A stretch of 64,000 bases of DNA, taken from positions 1 through 64,000 of IMG/VR virus record IMGVR_UViG_3300009194_000005; one strand, written 5' to 3'. Shown in pieces: positions 33,560 through 42,393 of this stretch. A program made the position numbers and the translations under genes. Under the pieces are notes generated by a model that was not told the origin of the DNA, ran no database searches, and saw only the letters and a list, made by a program, of their open reading frames with translations. The first letter of the stretch is position 1, and every line of letters begins with the position of its first letter. Source of the DNA: a virus.

Positions 33560-34417
33560 TTACTGTAAATCTTTGCGGCGACGACACGCCAGGAACAACC
33601 CGCCATGCACTGGCCAGCAATGCTCATCGTCGAGCTTGACGTCCAGGGTGTAGCGCAATGCAAAGTTATGTTGGGTATCCGTCCTAAGCATTTGATAGTA
33701 GGGCGTCACGCCAAGTGCTTTTAAATATCGTTCGATCAAGGTAAGGTAGTCCGTCGAGACCCGATACTGGCCTTTGAGGGTATAATAGAAGTCGCGACGA
33801 CTTACTTGTTGAGCAATTTCCCCATCATTGACCTCTGCCTCCCCTGAGGCCAACAGCCAACGAAGGTCTAAGTTGATGTAGGTCGCCTCGTTGTTGGCTT
33901 CCCCAACAGACACCACATGCTGATGGACAGTACCAGAGCGTACAAAGTCCTGGCTGAAGTCCCCCACCCCCAATAGCGGGGTACGACTACCGAGGACATC
34001 ACTCTGATCTGAAACCGTCTGGTGGATCTCGGTGAGGGCCAGCCAAGGGACATCACCCTCTATCCCCAACGTATCCAAGGTTAAAGTTGGTGGCAGCTGA
34101 ATGACGGTCTTGACCAGGGAGTTGCCAGAGGGGTCTTGACGCTTCGGGCGCTTATAACAAAATGCCCAGACCACATTATTGTCGTAATCCAGACACAACT
34201 GACGCGGGTAGTCCCGATCGTACACAAACCCCTTGAACACGTCATCAATTAACTGGCGGAAAGTAGTGTGGGCGGAGTCTCCCCAAGCCATCTTAATACG
34301 CTTTAGCAGCTTCTGACGGGATACCGGTTGCGACATCACCGTAAGGGTTGGGTTCTCATTGGTATCATACGCTTGAACATCAGCAGTGAACACGGTCGGG
34401 TCAAGCATCGACGTCAT
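33560..34417 (-). CDS. virion-region protein, unknown
   Basis: The 285-residue protein starts at ATG 34417 (AAGGA upstream), overlapping the preceding gene by 17 bases. It looks globular and mixed alpha/beta with no recognisable motif. The last gene of a tight minus-strand block reaching back to 40825, it is presumably co-transcribed with baseplate or tail genes. Confidence 0.45.
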   Translation of the reverse strand: MTSMLDPTVFTADVQAYDTNENPTLTVMSQPVSRQKLLKRIKMAWGDSAHTTFRQLIDDVFKGFVYDRDYPRQLCLDYDNNVVWAFCYKRPKRQDPSGNSLVKTVIQLPPTLTLDTLGIEGDVPWLALTEIHQTVSDQSDVLGSRTPLLGVGDFSQDFVRSGTVHQHVVSVGEANNEATYINLDLRWLLASGEAEVNDGEIAQQVSRRDFYYTLKGQYRVSTDYLTLIERYLKALGVTPYYQMLRTDTQHNFALRYTLDVKLDDEHCWPVHGGLFLACRRRKDLQ

Positions 34418-35150
34418 GACAGTTCCTTAGCGTCGTGGAGTGTAGGGCTTGTAATAATACTTCGCGCTGTGTTAGCGGTAGGGGGGTAAAATATTCATCC
34501 AACACAATATCGACCAAAATGTCAGGTGAATATAGCATCGGTGTGGAGGCCAGTAGATAGTTGACCACCATTACATTGATGGACAGTTGGAAATTCTCCG
34601 TTTGAAACATTCCATCAAGGTCCGTCTCGCGTGTAGCGGCCACTTCTTGAACTAGGCGTTTTAGAATCCCGCGCTGAGAAAACGCTAGAGTACGTCGAAC
34701 CCCAAAGTAATCAAAGAAGTATTGCAGTACCCGAGTGTGTCGCGGTGAGGTATTGGCACCATTGACCCCAAAGGTAGGGATAGCGTGACGAGAAACACCA
34801 GCACCACCAAGCTGAATGTCCGTAACCAGATCAGGTGTGTCTAAATAAGATCGGTCTTCGGTCATTAACCACGCTTCGGCTTCCCGGTACGTCCAAAGCT
34901 TAGGCAAAGAAACCACACGTCCATTCCGTAACTCTTGGAGAATCGGTAACATTTTGCTGTGATAATGTCCTCCAATATCGACCGGGTGGTGAATGGGACG
35001 TTTGATCAGTAATGCCTTAATTAGCCGAAGACTGCGATGGTGATGGAGCGATTCTTTGGCCGATGGCCCATCCGGAAACAATGCAGTATCTTTGGCTTTA
35101 TGCCCGGCCCACTGGCATAGTGTATTTAAATAAACATGTGGATGAAACAT
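34401..35150 (-). CDS. virion-region protein, unknown
   Basis: The 249-residue protein starts at ATG 35150 (GAAGGA upstream). The N-terminal part is His-rich (ESLHHHRSLRLIKALL) and the remainder is helical with YFFDYFGVRRTLAF. It overlaps the next gene and lies seven bases from the previous, so translation is coupled. No family is recognised. Confidence 0.45.
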   Translation of the reverse strand: MFHPHVYLNTLCQWAGHKAKDTALFPDGPSAKESLHHHRSLRLIKALLIKRPIHHPVDIGGHYHSKMLPILQELRNGRVVSLPKLWTYREAEAWLMTEDRSYLDTPDLVTDIQLGGAGVSRHAIPTFGVNGANTSPRHTRVLQYFFDYFGVRRTLAFSQRGILKRLVQEVAATRETDLDGMFQTENFQLSINVMVVNYLLASTPMLYSPDILVDIVLDEYFTPLPLTQREVLLQALHSTTLRNCHDVDA

Positions 35151-35157
35151 AGTTCCT

Positions 35158-35544
35158 TCAGCTCAAGTTGTTAATGTGTAGACAGACTCCCGATAAACGC
35201 CCCATTGTGTCAATCACTGGGGTTAGATCATCTACCCATAAATCCTGCGCGGTATAGTACGGCAGTAGAACCCACTCAATGAGTCCTAAAAGCGATTTCC
35301 ATTCCGATAGGAAAATTCCGATAGGAAAATCCAAACTTCCGTAAATTTCCATCACATCTGTCGCGACCTGTGGGAGTGTATCTGGTCCCCACCGGTTAGG
35401 ATGACGTAACGCCAAATGAATAAAATGCGTTGTCATCTCATACAGAGTCTCGATACAATCCGGGTCACCTAAATCCACTTCCTCGTGGATTAGGCTAAAC
35501 CACAACATGGACCATTCTCGGTCAATAGCAAAATACAGTGTCAT
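35158..35544 (-). CDS. small virion-region protein, unknown
   Basis: I start this 128-residue protein at ATG 35544 (GGAGG eight bases upstream). A longer reading would run through a hairpin at 35573-35590. It is helical, acidic and Trp-rich (REWSMLWFSLIHEE). A 19-base promoter-like element lies 58 bases upstream. No family is recognised. Confidence 0.45.
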   Translation of the reverse strand: MTLYFAIDREWSMLWFSLIHEEVDLGDPDCIETLYEMTTHFIHLALRHPNRWGPDTLPQVATDVMEIYGSLDFPIGIFLSEWKSLLGLIEWVLLPYYTAQDLWVDDLTPVIDTMGRLSGVCLHINNLS

Positions 35545-35572
35545 GTTATTATCCTCCCACGTAGAAAAAGAA

Positions 35573-35590
35573 GGCTGCCTCATCGCAGCC
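35573..35590 (-). terminator. small hairpin between promoter-like repeat and gene
   Basis: GGCTGC pairs with GCAGCC around six bases; on the minus strand TTCTTTTTC follows, so it may act as a terminator or attenuator in the leader of the gene at 35544. Confidence 0.45.
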
Positions 35591-35601
35591 TGTATCAAGA
35601 G

Positions 35602-35620
35602 GATAATGTAGATGTCAAAA
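35602..35620 (-). promoter_or_regulatory. second copy of 19-base promoter-like element
   Basis: Identical to 23533-23551 (TTTTGACATCTACATTATC on the minus strand). It lies just after the hub-like gene and before the gene at 35544, which suggests a promoter for the three genes that follow. Confidence 0.45.
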
Positions 35621-35629
35621 AACTACCAT

Positions 35630-36979
35630 TCACACTCCCTGTTCCCGACTTAAAAACACTTTAAGTCGGATACTTGCGGGGTATTGAGAAGCCACACTAC
35701 CCCCCTCTTTAGGAATGCGCTGTTCGTGGACACCTAATAGTACACCGTAAAACACGGACAACTTATCGTTTACTGCCCCCATGAATTTAACCGGCATGCC
35801 TGGGGTTAACAGACTGGCATCCCCATGCATCCATTCTACCATCAGATACCGTCCGTTGCGATGTGCCATCTGGGTATATTGTGGAAATGGGTTGGCCGTG
35901 GCACGTTGTTTTGACCAGCGGGCGTTACTCATCCCACCGTCCATTTTCGGTCCTTCGAACTCAAACACATTATCCTGGCGTCGCAGCTGGGTTTTATTCT
36001 GCTGTGTCTCGCCAAAGGTCAACAACTTCCGAGCGTCGGTAAATCGTACCGCGTTACCGTCATTGAGTTGCTCATAACGTGCGGTATCTCGGGTGTCCAT
36101 TTCTCCAGCAGTGACAATCACTATTTGCTTCTCGGTTTTACGATACGTTCTCTCCGCCCCGTAGTACCGATTAGGGGGAATGTTGAGAATAGTTAATGTA
36201 CGTTTGGCCTGACTGAAGCGTTGTGTGTTGTATGGTGGAAACACATGCCAGATTTTATTTTGTAAGTAGCAAGAAATCCCGGCGCTGTACAGCCCGCCCT
36301 GGTCAGTCTGAAGGATATCAGGTACCTGGAAGAGGGGCGTGCCGTGGGGAAGGATAACATGTTGACGCTGAGTCTGGTTATACCCCTCGGCGATCTCCAC
36401 CCCTTGGATCTGCTGTTGGTTATTTCCATCCACCAGCTGAGTGGTTTCTGTAAACAGTGATTTCAAGGCATCCATTGGACGAAGACTACGGTACAATCGA
36501 CCAATGGTGATCATGCGTGATTGGTAGAGCCCCTCATCCACCAATTGGAGCTCCACCCGTTTGGGAGCGGTTAGGTTAAGGTCCTCTTCTGAGGACGACT
36601 GCGGCGAACGACCCACCAGACCCGGGTTATCCTGGTCCATTAATATTCCCCGGTAAGAACGGGTACGTCGTGGTAAGTCGCTGCGCTGGGCACCGGATGT
36701 CTCATGCAGTGGTGTCGATGTCACCTCGACACGCAGTTGATCCCGGTTGGGGACTAAACGGTAAGCGTACGTCCCAAGACCGGTGATGAACTCCAGCACC
36801 AGTACGTCACCATAACTGTCCTCATAATCCCGTTCCAGAGAATACAAGTCCAAACGGGTGGGGGAGATCCATTCATCCCCGGCTTTAATCCGACATTCGA
36901 CACGGTAGTGACTGACACCCTGACCGCTCTGAGTGATTGCCTCCACTTCCCGCATGAGCAGTGTGCTGTCTACAGCCAT
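35630..36979 (-). CDS. baseplate hub-like protein (candidate)
   Basis: The 449-residue protein starts at ATG 36979 (GGGAGG upstream). A middle segment, THGTP-like HGTPLFQVPDILQ then GGLYSAGISCYLQNKIWHVF (about residues 225-260), has the layout of phage hub proteins, where a small domain with a conserved WxV strand packs in the tail hub. The C-terminus is beta-rich with an OB-like GMPVKFMGAVND segment. It overlaps the upstream 193-residue gene. Hub or tail-tube-terminating structural protein is plausible; alternatives in the baseplate are equally possible. Confidence 0.4.
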   Translation of the reverse strand: MAVDSTLLMREVEAITQSGQGVSHYRVECRIKAGDEWISPTRLDLYSLERDYEDSYGDVLVLEFITGLGTYAYRLVPNRDQLRVEVTSTPLHETSGAQRSDLPRRTRSYRGILMDQDNPGLVGRSPQSSSEEDLNLTAPKRVELQLVDEGLYQSRMITIGRLYRSLRPMDALKSLFTETTQLVDGNNQQQIQGVEIAEGYNQTQRQHVILPHGTPLFQVPDILQTDQGGLYSAGISCYLQNKIWHVFPPYNTQRFSQAKRTLTILNIPPNRYYGAERTYRKTEKQIVIVTAGEMDTRDTARYEQLNDGNAVRFTDARKLLTFGETQQNKTQLRRQDNVFEFEGPKMDGGMSNARWSKQRATANPFPQYTQMAHRNGRYLMVEWMHGDASLLTPGMPVKFMGAVNDKLSVFYGVLLGVHEQRIPKEGGSVASQYPASIRLKVFLSREQGV

Positions 36980-37551
36980 GTCTGGCCTCCCACTAACCGC
37001 TCCTCAATTCGATCCACGATGGACACATAAGGCTTGAGCTCACCCTGATCATTGACGATACGGTTGCGTAAGTAACGCTCGGTACGAACCGGATTACGGC
37101 GACGGTTCATGTTCATCAACCGATCCCGAAGTCCGTTGTCTGTCACTTCGTTGGGTTCGTAATGTTTAGCGGTTTCGTGTAGCGCCATGGCAACCGCCTC
37201 CAGCATTCGGAAATCTTCTAATGGGGGGAAGTCGCCTGGGTGCGCGCCGTTACGAGAAAGACGCTCCCAGTCCCTCAGGTGTTCTTGGATGTCGTCATAG
37301 ATCGTCACACTGTCCCGAATATCGACAATGTCAATCGGTGCCCCTTCCTCATGAAGGATCGCAAGACCGGCTGCCGTTTGACGCACCACCGTCGATTCCA
37401 TCAACCGGTCATTATCAAGACCATGATCGCCCGATACGTGGTAGCCATGTTTTTCGAGATACGGCTTCCCGTACATGAACAGTTGAGGAACCCTAACGGC
37501 GTACTTGATATGGAAAAGTCGCCATGCGGCCGTATGTTTCTTCTCTGACAT
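36970..37551 (-). CDS. virion-region protein, unknown
   Basis: The 193-residue protein starts at ATG 37551 (AAGGAGG upstream). It is alpha-helical and highly charged, with repeated Arg-rich stretches near the end (MNMNRRRNPVRTERYLRNR). No family is recognised. Short overlaps with both flanking genes indicate translational coupling in the baseplate block. Confidence 0.45.
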   Translation of the reverse strand: MSEKKHTAAWRLFHIKYAVRVPQLFMYGKPYLEKHGYHVSGDHGLDNDRLMESTVVRQTAAGLAILHEEGAPIDIVDIRDSVTIYDDIQEHLRDWERLSRNGAHPGDFPPLEDFRMLEAVAMALHETAKHYEPNEVTDNGLRDRLMNMNRRRNPVRTERYLRNRIVNDQGELKPYVSIVDRIEERLVGGQTWL

Positions 37552-37560
37552 GGTACCTCC

Positions 37561-38961
37561 TTATTGTTGACGACCTAACTGAAGTAGAGCAAACAATATC
37601 GGATGATAGTAGAAGCGCTCGAGGTTATCCCAATCCCGACAACGTTCGACCACCGCATCTAACTGGTCGAGGTTCAATGCCTCATTACGAAGGGCTTGCC
37701 AGATCAGCTGTTCGAGCTTCGACTGGTAGTCCTTTTTGTCGCTATAAAAGGCACCGGACAGTGCGTAATATTCGTCCTTGACCACCGGATGAATGTCGGC
37801 TGGGATCTTCCATGGCTCTAAACCATAGCTCATTGGGGTGGTCTGAAAGAAGATCAAGTTTCTTTCGGATTGACTTCTGTGGGTGCCAGATAAAGGACGG
37901 CGTGGACGCCCTTCACGGAATGGGATGCCTTCTGGAACGGAAACGTCTTCACTGTCGTATTGGGAGTCAACATCTGTTGGGGCATCCATGGGATACACCA
38001 GACGAGGAATGCCGGTATACCCGATGGCTTGAAGCGTCGGTCGTCCTTTGAAGTAGTTCGTCGAAAGACACGTCGCCTTCTGCGATACCCCGTACAGACG
38101 TGAATCGTCAAGCCGTAAAAGCGCATCCCAAAAAGTGGGTTGTGACATTACGGGCTCGGCAGTGACATTGAGTTCACGGATACGCCGTACACGCATATCG
38201 TCCTGAGTACCCACCAACGCCAATACCGCCTTCGTGACGAAATGGTCATACGTTTTTCGTAGTTGGTCAGGTACCAGCAGTGTTGAGTGTTCCTGACTCA
38301 AGAAATCCGTCAGGTACCGAGAAATCAGCTCCTGTCGAAGTTCCAGGTACCGACTCGAACGGGTTTTCTCCTGCTCAGTAACAAACGGACCACATCCCCG
38401 GATTAAAGAATCCTGAGAGTAGTGATACGTCTCAATGGTCTTGCGTTCCAGGTCTTTAAGACGGGCCTGGTCAAGCTCTGCGACCATGATGTATTCGACA
38501 GTGTAGACGCTATCACGTAGAATCGTGGAGCGCACCGCCTCGGTCACTGTGAATACCCCTACCCGACCGTCACCGACATCGGCCACAAACATGTCGCCTT
38601 TGTTAGGGACCAGGAAGGGGTAGGTAATGCCCGACCCCCGCACCTCCATATGACGGAGCTGAGGGTCTTGGGTGAATGTCAGCGGGGAGGTGACCTTAAG
38701 GTCCATCCCCTTAATCCGTTTGTACTGCTGGTAGATGGGGTCGCGGTTGATGTCCTGGGGGGTTGGCTCACTATCACTTCCCAACACTTGGGAGAAGTAA
38801 TCCACGGTCCAATTGGACCCTTCCACCCAAGTCAACAATGCCGATGAAGGGGTGTATTCGGTATCAACCGTAATCCCATCAAAGGCTTCGGGATCAATTC
38901 GAGGTTTTACGGCAGGGGGTGTATCCTGCGTTTCCTCAGGTTTGTCGTTAAAAAGTGCCAT
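37561..38961 (-). CDS. virion-region protein, unknown
   Basis: The 466-residue protein starts at ATG 38961 with AGGA upstream. The N-terminal third reads as beta-rich (SNWTVDYFSQVLG, DMFVADVGDGRVGVFTVTEA), resembling baseplate or tail-completion proteins; the rest is helical. No motif is diagnostic. It lies ten bases from each neighbour, within a continuous structural operon. Confidence 0.45.
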   Translation of the reverse strand: MALFNDKPEETQDTPPAVKPRIDPEAFDGITVDTEYTPSSALLTWVEGSNWTVDYFSQVLGSDSEPTPQDINRDPIYQQYKRIKGMDLKVTSPLTFTQDPQLRHMEVRGSGITYPFLVPNKGDMFVADVGDGRVGVFTVTEAVRSTILRDSVYTVEYIMVAELDQARLKDLERKTIETYHYSQDSLIRGCGPFVTEQEKTRSSRYLELRQELISRYLTDFLSQEHSTLLVPDQLRKTYDHFVTKAVLALVGTQDDMRVRRIRELNVTAEPVMSQPTFWDALLRLDDSRLYGVSQKATCLSTNYFKGRPTLQAIGYTGIPRLVYPMDAPTDVDSQYDSEDVSVPEGIPFREGRPRRPLSGTHRSQSERNLIFFQTTPMSYGLEPWKIPADIHPVVKDEYYALSGAFYSDKKDYQSKLEQLIWQALRNEALNLDQLDAVVERCRDWDNLERFYYHPILFALLQLGRQQ

Positions 38962-38971
38962 GAGTCATGTC

Positions 38972-40825
38972 CTATTTGCCAAACACTTTGCGTGTTAAAA
39001 TCTCACTATACATAACGGTCATTGGACCTACCCGCCAACGGTCGATTGGTCCGTTGGGGTTATTTCCGGTTTCTTGAACGGCGTCTTGAATGTCCTTGTC
39101 GGTGATCACCCCCGTGGGGAAACTACCATGTCCGGGGTAATGAATCCCTGGCCAAATGACGGTGTCGTTGTTACCGCCGTCGGTGTCAGAGTAGCTAAAC
39201 TCAGGCCATGGTGTTTCTAACCATCCATCGGGGACGCTCCCTGGCCACGTAATACCAACCCACTCCTCGCCCAACCACGGCCAAGGCCATGTCCCGCCGG
39301 GCCAGTCTTCCCATCCCTTGGGTGGGTCCATAACCCCATTGGGGGGACTGTAAGTCCACTGAGGTGGTCCGATGATGCTACCCTCACCGGGACACTCGTC
39401 AGACACGGGACGGGGCCGTAGGTTCCCCAGGGTTTTCATCATGGTCAGCGGTCGATCGGCTAGCTTAACTCCCACGGCACGCAATGCCCAGTAGGTCACT
39501 GTGGGATACCGACGTAGGCATTGAATTGCGTTCTGAGAGACCACCGTCCAGTTACGTTTCAGCGAGATTTGTAAATGGTAGTACTTGGTCGGGTCAAGGG
39601 CCTCTTTGGATTTGACCGTAACACCATCTAATGTTAACTTCTCAATGGTCCTTAGCGTGTTATTCTCATAGAGTCGGAACTCGAAGATACTGTCGCTACG
39701 ATCGAAAATTTTATCTCCCTGAGTATAGAAGTATTCCAGGAAGAAGGGTGAGAACATCATATCACCCAGGTTGGACAAGTCGATCAAGGTATAAGGATCG
39801 TCCGGGGTGATCATTAACAGGCCAGTAAAGAACGTCAGCCGCTCACTGGGGACAAATTTCGGTACCCAGTCATCAAAATCGGGGTAATGGATGTAGGGTA
39901 CCCCCTCAGCGTCCATCTGAGCCAGCATGGCGTCGAAAGACCCCTTACGGGTACTCACCTTCCGGTCAATGGTCTTAAACGTTTCATACGCCTTCTCTGG
40001 GCGAAATTGGGCATCTACCGGATTATTGTGAATCAGTATTGGATACTGACAGTACATTTGCACCGGACGGTTGTAATGGAGTGTATATGTGATGGACGAC
40101 GTATATGACCCTGAATCATGACTGTCCTTTTCCGGGGTCGGTGGGGTCGCTGTGAAGTCAAACCACCCTAATACCTCATACTGGTGTTCCGGGATCACCT
40201 TGGTGGGGGACGTACCCGCCAGCGTCGTCGCCGTTTTCACCGGGGTCATACGACTGGCTTCAAACCACTCATCAAATGCCTTCCCTGTGGGGGTGGTCGA
40301 TGACTCCATGGTGTCATGGAGATGGTGAAGTAGGGTCCATACTGGCTCGGGGATCGCGTAGTGATACTCTAGATCCTGGTAAAGCTCTGCCCGATACATG
40401 GAAATGCGGGAACGCATCTCATCCACCCAACGTTGGGCGATCGTGATGTTGGGCGCGGTGTATTCCAGGGTAATGGCCAGCGCGACATAGCGGTACACCG
40501 GACGAATGACAATATCGCGATGCTCATCGTGGAATAACGGCATGTGCTGTGGTTTGTTTACCGCGACGGCGAGGACGTTGTCCTCATTGATAGATTCGTT
40601 ATAGCGTACCACCAGACGGGCTTCGGCCGGGTAGCGAACTTTCGGGTCCCAGCATTCACCGAACGAACCACCGTTCATCGGCACACTTTCTGTGTTGCCG
40701 GGCAGATAGACCTGGGTGTCGCCAGGCAGTCGCATTACCTTAGCCAGTTGTTCGGTGGCTGTGACCGCCACCCGTCGGGTCACGGATTCGTAGACGTCGG
40801 GTAACGTCACCAGGGCGTGGGGCAT
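38972..40825 (-). CDS. virion protein with Trp/Pro/Gly-rich C-terminal region
   Basis: I start this 617-residue protein at ATG 40825 (GGAGG six bases upstream). Residues 1-470 look globular, beta-rich, with no recognised family. Residues about 490-580 are extraordinary: Trp, Pro and Gly make up most of the sequence, with runs such as GWEDWPGGTWPWPWLGEEW. A short helical tail follows. Such a region may be an extended, sticky linker or a repeated binding surface in the tail. It is the first gene of the block running to 33560. Confidence 0.5.
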   Translation of the reverse strand: MPHALVTLPDVYESVTRRVAVTATEQLAKVMRLPGDTQVYLPGNTESVPMNGGSFGECWDPKVRYPAEARLVVRYNESINEDNVLAVAVNKPQHMPLFHDEHRDIVIRPVYRYVALAITLEYTAPNITIAQRWVDEMRSRISMYRAELYQDLEYHYAIPEPVWTLLHHLHDTMESSTTPTGKAFDEWFEASRMTPVKTATTLAGTSPTKVIPEHQYEVLGWFDFTATPPTPEKDSHDSGSYTSSITYTLHYNRPVQMYCQYPILIHNNPVDAQFRPEKAYETFKTIDRKVSTRKGSFDAMLAQMDAEGVPYIHYPDFDDWVPKFVPSERLTFFTGLLMITPDDPYTLIDLSNLGDMMFSPFFLEYFYTQGDKIFDRSDSIFEFRLYENNTLRTIEKLTLDGVTVKSKEALDPTKYYHLQISLKRNWTVVSQNAIQCLRRYPTVTYWALRAVGVKLADRPLTMMKTLGNLRPRPVSDECPGEGSIIGPPQWTYSPPNGVMDPPKGWEDWPGGTWPWPWLGEEWVGITWPGSVPDGWLETPWPEFSYSDTDGGNNDTVIWPGIHYPGHGSFPTGVITDKDIQDAVQETGNNPNGPIDRWRVGPMTVMYSEILTRKVFGK

Positions 40826-40873
40826 GGTCAACCTCCATTGTCAAAAGGGTCGGAATCATAAGATCACGACAGA

Positions 40874-40897
40874 GAGGCCGCCCCGGAAGGCGGCCTC
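40874..40897 (-). terminator. terminator of inner-body gene (copy of capsid terminator)
   Basis: Same 24-base hairpin as 25615-25638. It lies just after the stop of the gene at 40928. Confidence 0.7.
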
Positions 40898-40927
40898 GTC
40901 TATACATACGAAAGTCTCAGAGTGTGA

Positions 40928-42331
40928 TCACTCGTCGTCTTTCTTTTCGTCGTCTTCGCCTTTCTTACTTCCGGTGGCACGGCTGGCCAGTTTGAGAGCC
41001 GCCTTTGCCTTGCCCTCAATCATGGAAGAGAGTTGCATGTACGCCCGGGGCGATTCTTTCGCGGCAGCATTTACTAACTGAACCATGGCGTTGAGCGCAA
41101 CATTCTTTTCAGAAGTGTCAACCACTTTACCCTTCTGTTTATCGAGGTAGTTGCCGAAAAGCGCATTACCACGATTTTGAGTGGCCATGGTACCATGGTC
41201 ATCTTTAACTGCCTGTTTCTTAAACGCCTCTGCTTGCTGCTTCAGGTTCTTCTTAGCGTCTTTAGACAACTTACGAAGAAGCTCCGCGTACACTTTGGCG
41301 GAACGTGCAATCGATTCGGCTTGGGCGCGGGTAACGGTGATCTCTTTCTTTTCCTTGGCCTTAACCGGGACGAACACTTTCTTTCCTTTAGCGACTGCGG
41401 ATGTAATCTCCTTAATCTGCTTGGAGTTGATCGCATCGCGCTCGGGCACCACCACATTGACGCGGTAACCTAAAAGGGCCTTGCCCGAAGTCACATTTTC
41501 GGACAGTTCCACGCGGGGGAGTTTCGTACCAATGATGGCTTTTGCGGGACCATCGGGGGCGTCGGCATTGATTGCTTTTACTAACTCCTCCAGTGCTTTT
41601 TCGGCGTACTTACTGGTGGCCGGAAGGAATTTGCTGATCAGAAGGTCGATAGACCGTTGATCGGTAATCATGGCTTTTGCGATGTCGTCGGGAATAACGC
41701 CGTCAAAATTAAATGCTTTAGCCATTCCTCCGGAGAGAGAAATTTTGGTAGAATCCTCAAATGCCCGCTTGTTGAGCAATGCATCTGCTTTCTTGTTGAT
41801 GGCATCTGCCGCACGTTCGTTCGTACCCAGCGACGTGATGGTTTTGGTGAGACCACTGGCGGCAGAAGAAATGGCGTTGCCCATCTTGGAGATGGTTTCC
41901 TTCACCCCTTCCAGCGAGACCTCGTAATAGGCCTGAAGATTATCGTGACCATAGTCTTCAAGCGAAGCGCCCAAGCACTGGTCACCAAAGATGTCGCGAT
42001 ACTGACTCAGCTGATGATTCACCGCCGCAGCGAATTGGGGAGAAAACTGCCCATTCTCCAGACCGAACTCCAGTACTTCCTGGTAGTGTTCGAGAGAAGC
42101 TATTCCGCTTTCGGCTTCGGCCACCATGAGATCAAATGACTCCATGGCCGATTCAATTTCGCGACGTTCACCTTCAGATTCGTCCAGGTGATCATCAGCT
42201 TCGTATTCTTCCTCCTCGGAAACCTCTTGAACTTCCGGGACTTCCACCTCAACTTCGACTTCCACGTTGACGTTCGGGGCATCGTCATCGCCATGGCTTT
42301 CCATGGACAGGTAATCACGAATCAGACTCAT
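40928..42331 (-). CDS. inner-head (inner body) protein paralogue 1
   Basis: The 467-residue protein has an acidic N-terminal region (residues 10-80, with a VEVEVEVEV run), then VSLEGVKETISKMG at 138-151, and a Lys-rich C-terminal half. The SLE at 139-141 fits the (S/A/G)-X-E cleavage rule known for the phiKZ prohead protease, and three nearby genes have the same motif before a similar helix. In phiKZ several such paralogues form the proteinaceous inner body packed in the head. The mature basic part would then sit beside DNA. Assignment is by motif, composition and paralogy. Confidence 0.6.
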   Translation of the reverse strand: MSLIRDYLSMESHGDDDAPNVNVEVEVEVEVPEVQEVSEEEEYEADDHLDESEGERREIESAMESFDLMVAEAESGIASLEHYQEVLEFGLENGQFSPQFAAAVNHQLSQYRDIFGDQCLGASLEDYGHDNLQAYYEVSLEGVKETISKMGNAISSAASGLTKTITSLGTNERAADAINKKADALLNKRAFEDSTKISLSGGMAKAFNFDGVIPDDIAKAMITDQRSIDLLISKFLPATSKYAEKALEELVKAINADAPDGPAKAIIGTKLPRVELSENVTSGKALLGYRVNVVVPERDAINSKQIKEITSAVAKGKKVFVPVKAKEKKEITVTRAQAESIARSAKVYAELLRKLSKDAKKNLKQQAEAFKKQAVKDDHGTMATQNRGNALFGNYLDKQKGKVVDTSEKNVALNAMVQLVNAAAKESPRAYMQLSSMIEGKAKAALKLASRATGSKKGEDDEKKDDE

Positions 42332-42393
42332 GGGAGAATTCTCCTGGTGTGTGTTACAACAAGACCTTATGGTCGGTTAAACCCGCTATAAGA

